Assembly (NCBI GenBank): GCA_964430505.1
Contig: CAYSGH010000003.1
Span: forward strand, 1 to 64,000
Origin: UBA6176 sp032119375
GTDB lineage: Bacteria; Verrucomicrobiota; Verrucomicrobiia; Limisphaerales; UBA9464
Direction of reading: 5' to 3'
DNA: 64,000 nucleotides
The number at the start of each line of letters is the position of its first letter. Position 1 is the stretch's first letter. A program made the position numbers and the translations under genes. Below the pieces are notes generated by a model, which searched no databases, was not told the origin of the DNA, and saw nothing but the letters and a program-made list of their open reading frames with translations. Below are positions 53,539 to 61,939 of this stretch, piece after piece.

Positions 53539-54978
53539 TCAAGGCTTGGAGGTGGGAACGGGTGGCGCTCCAAACTTTCCCTTGAGGGTATCATAGGGGG
53601 CGTCGATCCAGCGGGCCAGCAACGTCATCTCGAGGCCGTCCAAGCCGATGTCGGACTTGCGGACAAGCGAGAACTCGGTGGGGGACAGCCGGAAGACCTC
53701 GGTGACGGAATTGCCAAGGCTGGGGGCGATGGACATGAACCATTTCCGAGCGCGGGCACTGATGGGGAATGCCATGCGGCGCTGGACCATGTTGTTGAAG
53801 TCGAAGAGGACGTTCCAATGGATGAAGGATTCGCCGGCAATTTCCCACTCGTACGCAACCAAGGACGGTCGGTTCAGCTCGGCGAGGATCTCCTTGGGGA
53901 CAGGGTTGGTGCTGGCAAGGGTGGGCGCGAAGGACGCGATGAGGAAGGGTTGGCCGGCTTGCTGGTAGGCGAGGAGGGCGGGCTGGCAGGCGCGCAGGCC
54001 GAGCACGGCCAAGGCTTGGTGGTTCGTGGTGATGACCAGGCGGCCCTCGTACTGGCCCGGCTGGTTGGTCGTGCCGAAGTATGGACGGATGCTGGCATAA
54101 ATCTTTTCCAACCGTTGCTCGGGCTTCTCCACCGGGAACGCCACCCAGTTACGGAAGGGATTGAGGGGCTGCGCCCAGCCAAAAAGCTGGTTCGGCGCCG
54201 CCCCGCCCGCCAAGGCCGCCATCCAACCCACCTTCGACACCAACGGTGCCGAGCCGCGCACGGCTTGGAACCGAATGATCGGATCGCGGATGGCGCCGTC
54301 GGGGACCTTCCATGCACCCGCCTCGCCCAAGGGCGGGGTCGCGAAGGCAAGCTTTGCGGACGTACGCACGGCGTTGTTGCTCGCGAAAAGATTGAGGTTC
54401 ACGGCCGGCCATGTGTCGTGGCCTGGTCCGAGGACCTTGGGAAGGTCCACTTCCGCCTCGACAAGGCCCGCGACCGGCCGGCCCGTGGCCAGCCAAGCGC
54501 GGCCGAGTCCGGCGGGGTCCGAGGCCGCCAAGAACCATCCATTGGTCACCAACGTGGACGTGCCCGCCTTGCCCCCGCTGGGCAACGCGGCGGTCGCACC
54601 GGCCAACCGGGCCGTCACCGGAGCCGGGGCGCGTACGGCGAGATGCCAGCCCTGCCGCGTGACCTCACCCAACGACTCATGCTCCAACGCCGCCTCCGCC
54701 AAGGGTGCCAGCAGGGCCGTGCGCGCGACATCGTTGGTCCCCGTGATGCGGCCCACGACAAATCTCGCCATGTTCGTTGCCAACCGTCCGCCCACGCCGA
54801 CCGCGTCGGGGTGGCTTAGGGCCGCCTTCAACTGGGGCGCTGCCGCAGCCTGGCGCAGGGCCTGACCACCCAAGGCGTGCCATCGAGCCAAGGGCCGATC
54901 CGGCGCAGCCACGACCGCAGTGCCTGCATACCCCGCCGCCAACGCGGCCGCCCACCCCATCCAACTTCTCGCGCTCAT
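53539..54978 (-). CDS. Exported protein of unknown function upstream of pdxJ (479 aa)
   Basis: Not recognised. The ATG at 54978, with AAGGGC seven bases upstream, begins an export signal (SWMGWAAALAAGYAGTAVV). The mature part is mixed alpha/beta with a moderate Trp/Phe content, for example GWAQPLNPFRNWVAFPVEKPEQ, YEWEIAGESFIHWNVLFDF and ALGLRACQPALL. No catalytic or metal motif stands out, and no transmembrane segment follows the signal. The C-terminal half (WEIAGESFIHWN ... TEFSLVRKSDIGLDGLEM) looks like a folded beta domain. It is the first gene of an apparent operon with pdxJ and the PIG-L deacetylase. Confidence 0.75.
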   Translation of the reverse strand: MSARSWMGWAAALAAGYAGTAVVAAPDRPLARWHALGGQALRQAAAAPQLKAALSHPDAVGVGGRLATNMARFVVGRITGTNDVARTALLAPLAEAALEHESLGEVTRQGWHLAVRAPAPVTARLAGATAALPSGGKAGTSTLVTNGWFLAASDPAGLGRAWLATGRPVAGLVEAEVDLPKVLGPGHDTWPAVNLNLFASNNAVRTSAKLAFATPPLGEAGAWKVPDGAIRDPIIRFQAVRGSAPLVSKVGWMAALAGGAAPNQLFGWAQPLNPFRNWVAFPVEKPEQRLEKIYASIRPYFGTTNQPGQYEGRLVITTNHQALAVLGLRACQPALLAYQQAGQPFLIASFAPTLASTNPVPKEILAELNRPSLVAYEWEIAGESFIHWNVLFDFNNMVQRRMAFPISARARKWFMSIAPSLGNSVTEVFRLSPTEFSLVRKSDIGLDGLEMTLLARWIDAPYDTLKGKFGAPPVPTSKP

Positions 54979-55209
54979 GAACAAGCCCTTGGTGCCAAAC
55001 CCAAGGCCTTCAATCAATGCCCCTGTTCCCGGGCCTTCCCGCGCGCGACACCCCTCGGCAACCTTGCGTCATTCCAGCGGCCGCCTCGGAGCCGTCCCGC
55101 CCGCCCGCCCGCCGCGCTCCCACGGCGTCCATCCACCCATGGTGGAAGCAGGGCCAATGCGGGCTCATCCGCCGCAGCGGGTGGGTCCTGTCCCGGCCTG
55201 GAACGCCAC

Positions 55210-55841
55210 TCAGCCGAGAATCCCCGAAGGCCTCGTCGGCTGCACGAAACCGCGTCTCGACATCTTCGGGATGGCTCCGCTCGGAGAGCGGCCGGACGGT
55301 TGGTGGGCGATCCGGAACACCGGGCTCCCATCCTCCCGCCAGTAATGATTGCGCGCGAGGCGCACGGAGGGGCGCTGCCCGGACAACGCCGCCAGCACGC
55401 CGTGCGAGGGCGCCACCACGAGGTTGCTCGACACCGTCGCATGGATCCTCTCGCCCATGATGCGCAGCGCCGCTACGGACTCCACCGGAGCGATCACCGT
55501 TTTCCGCGTTACCGCCCGGCCCGCGACACGGCACCCCGCCTCGCTCCCAACCTGCAAGCCCCCATACCCCGTTCCCGACGCGCCATCGAGCGGCGAAAGG
55601 TTCCCTTCCAACCCGGCAATCCCGGCCCCGGAACGCTGCACCGGTATGCGTGTAAACCAGCAGCCCGGGACCGTGGTTGTCGTGCGAGTCGTTCCACCGA
55701 AGCACGCATTCCTCGCAGCCGCCGTCCAGGTCGAAGCCGCCCCCGTCCCGGAGCCGGCGTCGTTTCCCCTCGGCGACACGGCGACTCCACGGCCAGCACG
55801 CGGCACGCCATGGCGGCCAAGACCGCGAGGGCTCTTTGCAT
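55210..55841 (-). pseudogene. Frameshifted exported-protein gene, start coupled to the TMEM43-like gene
   Basis: The ATG at 55841 shares its A with the stop of the preceding gene (TGATG), and the first codons give an export signal (MQRALAVLAAMACRVLAVES). Coding character (high third-position GC) then moves to a second frame by about 55780 (GGGFDLDGGCEECVLRWNDS, HDNHGPGLLVYTHTG) and by about 55640 to a third (GLEGNLSPLDGASGTGYGGL, SSNLVVAPSHGVLAALSG, RLARNHYWREDGSPVFRI), ending at the stop at 55210. No single frame covers all of it. Two frameshifts, or two sequencing indels, in a gene of about 210 codons explain the pattern. The family is not recognised. Confidence 0.6.
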
Positions 55842-57001
55842 CAGGCGAGCCCCCTTTGTCGTGCCCGGGCCTGCCGCGCCAACAACCAGGCGGCCGCCGA
55901 TACCACGGCGGCCACGATCAGCAGGCCCGCCCACGGCCGGTTCCAAAGCCACGCACCCGCGATCACCCCCGTGGCCACCATGCCGGCCAGCACGGCCGAG
56001 ATCAGGGTGGCTCCGATGGCCGCCACGCCACCGAGCCAGGGCACCCAACCCGCCAACAGAACCAACGGGCGCAGCAACAGGTCAAAGCCCATCCATAGCA
56101 ACAAACCGCCCAAGGCCCGAAGCCCCCATGTCAGCAGCGCGTTCCGTTGCCGGGCCCTTTGGAACATCCCCCGCACATCGACGCTGCCCTCCTCCAGCAG
56201 TTCCAATGTCTCGCCCGCGGTGGTGCGGTACGGCTCGAAACCGCCGTTGGCTTGGCACGACACCACGCTCACCACCGCGGGCCGGGCCACGTCCACCCGT
56301 GCCCGGGCGTCCCCGACCTCGGGTGACCCCGGATCCTTGCCGACGTACACCATGCCGTCGTGAAGCCGCGCGGCGTCGCGCAGGCCGACGGGCAGGTTGC
56401 TCGTCGTCGTCAACGGCACGTCCTCGAAGGAATCCATCTCCTCCAGCAACGACCGCGACAGCCGGCGCACGCCCAACGTGGCGTGCTCCGCCATCCACGA
56501 CGCGGAAGGCAAGGGCATGGCTGCGGGGTTTCGATGGCCCTCTGGCTTGCGAAAGGCGGACGAGTCCACGACCTGAGGTTTCCACGCCTTGGAATACCGC
56601 CATGTCCGCGTCCTTGTGGTCGAGCCATCGGCATTTTGGGTCGTCGCGCCACGCTCCTCGGTTTCCTCCCATTGGTACATCTCCACCCGCCGCCGCAGCC
56701 GCAGCGCCGTCTCCGCCACCCCGAGCTCGGCATCCCCCAACGTCTCCGTCGTCGTCGCAAGGCCCGTCACATGCACCAGCCGGCCCTCGTGCCCGGCGTC
56801 GATGCGGTCGGCCGACGACACTGCCACGACCCGCTCGCCCTCGTCCAAGGCACGGCCTCGGACCGCGCTGCGGCGCTCGTTCCATGTCAGCAGGAACACC
56901 GCGCCAACGAGCACGAACACGCCGAGGACGGCCCCGGCGCACGATCCCTTGGCGCGCCCGGCAAATGTCGCCCGCGTGGCCTCGACATGCGTGTCGGACA
57001 T
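55841..57001 (-). CDS. TMEM43-family membrane protein (386 aa)
   Basis: The ATG at 57001 follows CGGAGCGATCCC, a fair ribosome-binding site. There is one transmembrane segment near the N-terminus (GAVLGVFVLVGAVFLLTWNE), then a long soluble region with LDEGERVV, LVHVTGLATT and YQWEETEE, and three or four transmembrane segments in the last 110 residues. This single-TM, large-domain, multi-TM layout with WNE at the end of TM1 matches the TMEM43 (LUMA) family, which has bacterial members of unknown function. It lies 39 bp after the carbonic anhydrase gene and overlaps the start of the frameshifted gene. Confidence 0.82.
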   Translation of the reverse strand: MSDTHVEATRATFAGRAKGSCAGAVLGVFVLVGAVFLLTWNERRSAVRGRALDEGERVVAVSSADRIDAGHEGRLVHVTGLATTTETLGDAELGVAETALRLRRRVEMYQWEETEERGATTQNADGSTTRTRTWRYSKAWKPQVVDSSAFRKPEGHRNPAAMPLPSASWMAEHATLGVRRLSRSLLEEMDSFEDVPLTTTSNLPVGLRDAARLHDGMVYVGKDPGSPEVGDARARVDVARPAVVSVVSCQANGGFEPYRTTAGETLELLEEGSVDVRGMFQRARQRNALLTWGLRALGGLLLWMGFDLLLRPLVLLAGWVPWLGGVAAIGATLISAVLAGMVATGVIAGAWLWNRPWAGLLIVAAVVSAAAWLLARQARARQRGLA

Positions 57002-57040
57002 GGGATCGCTCCGTGGATTCGGCCCGGGCACCTTGGCGGC

Positions 57041-57694
57041 CTACGACCCGCCCGGCCCATCGTCCGGGAACTCGTACACGTAGATGTCGTGCGGCAGCTG
57101 GCCGGGGTCGATCTTGCGGACCGTCTTTAGGCGGCCCGAGTGGATGTCGTAAATCCAGCCGTGGAGCATGGGGCGGGCCTCCGTCTTCCAGGCGCGCTGC
57201 ACGAAGGACAGCTCGGCGAGATGATTGATCTGCTCGGCGACGTTGAGCTCGATGAGGCGGTTGGTCCGGGCGTCGCCCTCGGGGAGGGCGTCAAGCTCGG
57301 CGGCATGGAGCCGGTACACGTCCTTGATGTGCCGCAGCCACTTGTTGATCAGCCCCAGGTGCTGGCGCGTCAGGGCCGTCTTCACGCCGCCGCAGCCGTA
57401 GTGGCCGCACACGATGATGTGGCGGACCTTGAGGACCTCGACGGCATACTGGACGACCGACAGCATGTTGAAGTCGGTGTGGATGACGAGGTTGGCGACG
57501 TTTCGATGGACGAAGAGCTCGCCGGGCTCGACGCCGGTGACCTCCTCGGCGGGCACGCGGCTGTCCGAGCACCCGATCCACAGGAACTCCGGCCGCTGGA
57601 CGAGGGAATGGCGCGTGAAGTAGTCGGGCCGGAGGTTCAGCTTGTCCTCGACCCACGCCATGTTGTTGAGCAAGAGCCTGCGATAGCTATCCAC
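57041..57694 (-). CDS. Beta-class carbonic anhydrase (217 aa)
   Basis: Interconverts CO2 and bicarbonate. Zinc ligands Cys42, His98 and Cys101 lie in CSDSRVP and CGHYGCGGV, with the Asp44-Arg46 dyad. Start at GTG 57694, behind a strong Shine-Dalgarno sequence (GGAAGGGAGG). Its first codons overlap the end of the SulP transporter gene by eight bases, so translation is probably coupled. This pairing suggests that bicarbonate brought in by the transporter is handled by this enzyme. Length is normal for the bacterial Can type. Confidence 0.96.
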   Translation of the reverse strand: MDSYRRLLLNNMAWVEDKLNLRPDYFTRHSLVQRPEFLWIGCSDSRVPAEEVTGVEPGELFVHRNVANLVIHTDFNMLSVVQYAVEVLKVRHIIVCGHYGCGGVKTALTRQHLGLINKWLRHIKDVYRLHAAELDALPEGDARTNRLIELNVAEQINHLAELSFVQRAWKTEARPMLHGWIYDIHSGRLKTVRKIDPGQLPHDIYVYEFPDDGPGGS

Positions 57695-59303
57695 GGGAAC
57701 CTCCCTTCCTGAGGGCGAGGGGACGCTCCTTCCCCGCCACGTTGTGCCGTTCGATGGTGATGTTCCGATACCGCGCGGCGGTCTCGAACTCCTCGAGCGT
57801 CTCGTAAATGTCCCGGTCCACGACCTGGGCGGCCGTGCCGTTGATCATGAGGTGCGCGCCGTCGGGCACCTGCCGCAGGCAACGCTTCAGCTCCTGCTTG
57901 TGAATGAACAAGATGTCCTTGTTGAAGCGCAGCATCCAATCCTGACCCTCGTGAACGAGGGCGAGCGCCGAGTGGCGGTTGGCGCGCACGACGAAAACCA
58001 ACCCTGCGACCAGGCCCATCGCAATCCCCTTGAGCAGGTCCGTGAACACGATGGCCACCACCGTGATCGCGAAGGGCGCGAACTGGACCCACCCTTGCCG
58101 CCACATCGCCAGCATCACCTTGGGCGCCGCGAGCTTGTAGCCGACCGCGATCAGCACGGCGGCCAGCGCGGCCAATGGGACGCGGTTCAGCCATCGTCCC
58201 AGCATCAGCAGGGACGCCAGCAGCAGGACGCCATGCACCACCGTGGACAACCGCGTCCGGGCACCCCCGTAGATGTTCGCGGAGCTCCGGACGATCACCG
58301 ACGTGATCGGGAGCCCCCCGACGAGGCCCGACACGAGGTTGCCGATGCCCTGTGCGCGCAGCTCGCGATTGGGGTCCGAGAGCCGCTTTTCGGGGTCCAG
58401 CTTGTCGGTGGCCTCGATGCACAGCAGCGTCTCAATGCTCCCGACCAAGGCGATCGTCACCGCCGCCGTCCACACCTCGGGCCGCGCGAGGGCGCCGAGT
58501 CCGGGCCAGACAAAGATGTTCCCAAGGTCGGACATCCCCGAAACGGCGGGCAACTGGACAAGCTGGCCCTTGGCGGCGGTCAAGGCCCACTCCGGCTTCA
58601 CCACGGCCGCGATCTCGTTGATCCCAAGGCCCACCAACACGCAGAGCAGCGCCGGCGGCACCACCCCGCGCCAGCGGAAGCGCTTCATCCACGACGACTC
58701 CCATCCAAACAACACCACCAGGCACGCCACGGAAATCACCAATGCCACCCCGTTCACCGAGCCCAGAGCCGACGCGATTTCCGTGAACGTGTTGTGCTGG
58801 TCCCCTTGCTGGAAGCTCTCGTCCCCCTCGAAGTCGCGGTCGTCCCCCAGCGCGTGCGGCAATTGCTTGAACACGATCACCAGCCCGATCGCCGCCAGCA
58901 TCCCCTTGATCACGGAGTTTGGGATGAAGTCCCCCACGGTCCCAGCACGGGCTAGGCCGAGCACCACCTGCATCAAGCCCGACAACGCCACCGCCGCGCC
59001 CAACGCTTCCAACGTCCCGGGCTTGCCCGCGCCCCCCAGCTTCTCCAGCGCCGCCAGCACGATCGCCACCAACCCCGCCGCCGGCCCGCTCACGGAAAGC
59101 TCCGAGCCCGAAAGCAGCCCAACGACGATGCCTCCAATCAGGCCCGCCAGGATGCCCGACGTCGCGGGCACCCCCGAGGCCAAGGAAACCCCGAGGCACA
59201 GTGGCAACGCCACGAGGAACACCACCACCCCCGCCGGCACGTCGTGCCTCGCATGCCTCCACGTAGGCAACGTGATCCAAGAGTCTTGGCCCTCCCTCTT
59301 CAT
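57687..59303 (-). CDS. SulP-family anion (probably bicarbonate) transporter with STAS domain (538 aa)
   Basis: The SulP core is clear: DVPAGVVVFLVALPLCLGVS, SGILAGLIGGIVVGLLSGS, ELSVSGPAAGL and NRELRAQGIGNLVSGLVGG with about ten or more transmembrane segments. A STAS-like domain forms the C-terminus (LRFNKDILFIHKQEL, DGAHLMINGTAAQVVDRDI). The family carries sulfate, bicarbonate or dicarboxylates; bicarbonate is inferred from the overlapping carbonic anhydrase gene. The ATG at 59303 is used; an in-frame ATG at 59354 (MARIAARPASVLNLDEH) also has coding-like bases and cannot be excluded. Confidence 0.92.
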   Translation of the reverse strand: MKREGQDSWITLPTWRHARHDVPAGVVVFLVALPLCLGVSLASGVPATSGILAGLIGGIVVGLLSGSELSVSGPAAGLVAIVLAALEKLGGAGKPGTLEALGAAVALSGLMQVVLGLARAGTVGDFIPNSVIKGMLAAIGLVIVFKQLPHALGDDRDFEGDESFQQGDQHNTFTEIASALGSVNGVALVISVACLVVLFGWESSWMKRFRWRGVVPPALLCVLVGLGINEIAAVVKPEWALTAAKGQLVQLPAVSGMSDLGNIFVWPGLGALARPEVWTAAVTIALVGSIETLLCIEATDKLDPEKRLSDPNRELRAQGIGNLVSGLVGGLPITSVIVRSSANIYGGARTRLSTVVHGVLLLASLLMLGRWLNRVPLAALAAVLIAVGYKLAAPKVMLAMWRQGWVQFAPFAITVVAIVFTDLLKGIAMGLVAGLVFVVRANRHSALALVHEGQDWMLRFNKDILFIHKQELKRCLRQVPDGAHLMINGTAAQVVDRDIYETLEEFETAARYRNITIERHNVAGKERPLALRKGGSRG

Positions 59304-59749
59304 GTGCTCGTCCAGATTCAGCACGCTGGCTGGCCGGGCCGCAATCCTCGCCATCGCCCTGGACACCCATCCGGCGGGTGCTCCGACGCCCCGGACTCCG
59401 TGTCCAAGGACGATCGAAGAGGAAGGCCCGGCACCGAGCGCATGTTCGCGCCGAGCCTTTCCTGGACCCATTCCCAACTCGCAACGGCTGCCAAGGAGCG
59501 ATCCAACGCGCGGACACGGGCCTCCCATCCGGGCAGATGGGGCATGCGGCAGGACTTGGGAGGCTTGCCCTGCTGGTGAAGCCCATGACGGGCCCGGCCA
59601 GACGGCAGGGGCCCTCCGGACCCGGCGCACGGCAATGCGACATCGGTGTCGCCTCGCGAGGGCACGCGGCCCAGAACGCGTCCAGCCGCCCCTTCTTGGT
59701 TCAACGAACCCTTGCCCCAAACGGCCGCCCTCGGTCCCATGTCGGCCCG
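59304..59749. other. Divergent intergenic region between the SulP gene and ligA
   Basis: 446 bp expected to hold the promoters of both units. Long frames cross it on both strands, but without start context or recognisable product; only the first 51 bp may be coding, if the SulP gene starts at 59354. No clear -35/-10 pair, riboswitch or repeat was recognised. Confidence 0.5.
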
Positions 59750-61837
59750 ATGATTCCCCAGCCCGTCGCACGCGAGCATGCGGACCTGGTTGCGCGGGTC
59801 CGCGCACATGACCACGCCTACTACGTCGAGGCGCGACCGGTGATTTCGGACTTCGAGTACGACCGCCTTTACCGGCGGCTCGTCGAGTTGGAGGCGGCGC
59901 ATCCCGCCCTGGCCACGGCCGACTCGCCCACGCGCCGCGTCGGCGGCGCCCCGCTGCAAGGCTTCGACAAGGTAACGCACCGGGTGCCCATGAAGAGCCT
60001 CGAGAATACCTACTCGGAGGCCGAGGTTCGCGCCTTCCTTGCACGGGCGGAGTCCGAACTGCGCAGGCTGGGCCAGCTCGCTCCCGACGACGCTCCCGCA
60101 TGGACCGTCGAGCCCAAGGTGGATGGCGTGGCCATCTCGCTTCGTTACGAGGACGGACGCTTTGTCCAGGGTGCCACCCGGGGCGACGGTGCCACGGGTG
60201 ACGACGTGACGGCCAACCTCCGCACGGTTCGCAACCTGCCCCTTCGCCTGGAGCACGCCCTCGGCCTCCCGGTCCCGCGCATCCTGGAGGTCCGCGGCGA
60301 GGTATTCATGCCCACCGAGGGATTCTCGCGCCTGAACGCCAACCGGCAGCGTGAAGGGGAGGACGCTTTTGCCAACCCCCGCAACGCCACGGCCGGGTCG
60401 CTCAAGCAACTGGACCCCAGGCTTGTCGCCCAGCGCCCCCTGCGCGTCGTCACCTATGGCCTCGGGGATCTGGAATGCCCCGAGCCCCCCACCTCCCAGA
60501 CCGCGCTGGTGGCATGGCTCCGTTCGCTTGGGCTTCCCGTTCCCGAGCGCACATGGCGGGCCCGATCGCAAGACGAGGTGCTGGACGCCATCCGACAGCT
60601 CGATGTCGCCCGGCGTGCCTTCGGCTACGAGACAGACGGCGCCGTGGTGAAGCTGGATGACCTAACGCTGCGCCAACACCTTCGAGACACAGAGAAGTAC
60701 CCGCGCTGGGCGATGGCCTACAAGTACGCCCCCGAGCGCGCGCAGACGGTGCTGACCCAGATCGGGATTCAGGTCGGGCGAACCGGCGCGCTGACGCCCG
60801 TGGCCCACCTGGAGCCCGTCTTCCTCTCCGGATCCACCGTGTCCCGAGCCACGCTCCACAACGAGGACGAGGTCGCCCGCAAGGACGTGCGCGAGGGCGA
60901 CACCGTCCTGGTCGAGAAGGCCGGCGAGGTCATCCCCGCCGTCGTGGGCGTCGTCCTCGCGCTTCGCCCGCCCGGGGCCCGGCCGTTCGTCCTCAAGCCG
61001 CAATGCCCGGAATGCGAGGCCGCCGCCGTCCGCGAGAAGACGGCGTCGGGCGAGGGCGTGGTGTGGCGTTGCCCCAACCCGCGCTGCCCGGCGCGCCTCC
61101 GTGCCAACATTGAGCACTGGTGCTCGCGGACCGCGATGGACGTCGAGGGAGGGGGCGAGGTGATGGCGGAGGCGTTGGTTCGGTCAGGCTTGGTTCAGGA
61201 CGTGGCGGACCTGTACCGCCTCACGGTCGCGGACGTCCTCCAGCTCGAACGCCAGGGCGAGAAGTCCGCAGCCAACTTCATCGCGGGCATCGAGGCATCC
61301 CGGCCTCGGGGCCTCGCACGGGTCTTGTTCGGACTCGGCATCCTTCACGTCGGCGTGACGGTGGCCAAGACCCTTGCCCGTGCGTTCCCGGACATCGACG
61401 CCCTCGCCAAGGCGTCCCTCGACGAGCTCGGCGCGATCGAGGACGTCGGCCCGGCCATTGCGCGCTCGGTGTTGGATTGGTTTGCGGATCCCGCGAACCG
61501 CGCCTTGGTCGAGCGGCTGCGGGCGGCGGGGGTCACGTTGTCATCCGACACCCATCGCCCACCCAACGCGGCAGCGGGCGGCCCCCTGGCGGGCAAGACG
61601 TTCGTGTTGACGGGCACCTTGCCCACGCTGACGCGGGAGCAGGCCACGGCGCGTATCGAGGCGTTGGGCGGCAAGGTTTCGTCGTCGGTGAGCAAGAAGA
61701 CGCACTACGTGCTCGCTGGGGCGGAGGCCGGATCCAAGCTGGACAAGGCCCGGGAACTAGGTGTGCCGGTGTTGGACGAGGCGGCATTCCTGACGCTGGC
61801 GGGAACCGGCCCGGAAGCGGCCGATACGGCCGGGTGA
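59750..61837 (+). CDS. ligA: NAD-dependent DNA ligase
   Basis: Seals nicks in replication and repair. The ATG at 59750 begins the Ia domain (HDHAYYVEARPVISDFEYD). The adenylation domain carries the active-site Lys123 in EPKVDGVAI, with RGDGATGDDVT and YKYAPE downstream. Then come the OB fold (IGIQVGRTGALTPVA), a four-Cys zinc finger (Cys419, 422, 441, 446), helix-hairpin-helix repeats and a C-terminal BRCT domain (GKTFVLTGTLPTLTREQA). Length 695 aa and domain order are those of complete LigA. The longer upstream frame has no family sequence. It converges on the 590-aa secreted-protein gene. Confidence 0.97.
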   Translation: MIPQPVAREHADLVARVRAHDHAYYVEARPVISDFEYDRLYRRLVELEAAHPALATADSPTRRVGGAPLQGFDKVTHRVPMKSLENTYSEAEVRAFLARAESELRRLGQLAPDDAPAWTVEPKVDGVAISLRYEDGRFVQGATRGDGATGDDVTANLRTVRNLPLRLEHALGLPVPRILEVRGEVFMPTEGFSRLNANRQREGEDAFANPRNATAGSLKQLDPRLVAQRPLRVVTYGLGDLECPEPPTSQTALVAWLRSLGLPVPERTWRARSQDEVLDAIRQLDVARRAFGYETDGAVVKLDDLTLRQHLRDTEKYPRWAMAYKYAPERAQTVLTQIGIQVGRTGALTPVAHLEPVFLSGSTVSRATLHNEDEVARKDVREGDTVLVEKAGEVIPAVVGVVLALRPPGARPFVLKPQCPECEAAAVREKTASGEGVVWRCPNPRCPARLRANIEHWCSRTAMDVEGGGEVMAEALVRSGLVQDVADLYRLTVADVLQLERQGEKSAANFIAGIEASRPRGLARVLFGLGILHVGVTVAKTLARAFPDIDALAKASLDELGAIEDVGPAIARSVLDWFADPANRALVERLRAAGVTLSSDTHRPPNAAAGGPLAGKTFVLTGTLPTLTREQATARIEALGGKVSSSVSKKTHYVLAGAEAGSKLDKARELGVPVLDEAAFLTLAGTGPEAADTAG

Positions 61838-61861
61838 AGGCCGCCCCCCGGCCAGGGCACG

Positions 61862-61892
61862 AAAAAGGGGCCCCGGCGAACCGGGACCCCCC
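61862..61892. terminator. Intrinsic terminator with UUCG loop between ligA and the 590-aa gene
   Basis: On the minus strand the RNA reads GGGGGTCCCGG, TTCG, CCGGGGCCCC and then TTTTT (the A run at 61862-61866): a GC-rich stem with a stable UUCG tetraloop and a U tract, the classic form of a Rho-independent terminator for the 590-aa gene. On the plus strand the same stem lies 29 bp after ligA but is followed only by CCTTGC, so it would be weaker there. Confidence 0.85.
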
Positions 61893-61907
61893 TTGCATTC
61901 GGGCGAA

Positions 61908-61924
61908 CCCGGCGACATGCCGGG
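61908..61924 (-). repeat. Perfect 6-bp-stem hairpin before the terminator
   Basis: CCCGGC, GACAT, GCCGGG, 16 bp beyond the stop of the 590-aa gene and just before the UUCG terminator on that strand. It may add to 3'-end stability. Confidence 0.5.
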
Positions 61925-61939
61925 CAGGACCGGGTGGGA

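Noticed and set aside
55010..55705. A 231-codon minus-strand frame as a separate gene
   Set aside because: Only its first 25 or so codons have coding bias; that part belongs to the middle section of the frameshifted gene, and the remainder is shadow of another frame and spacer.
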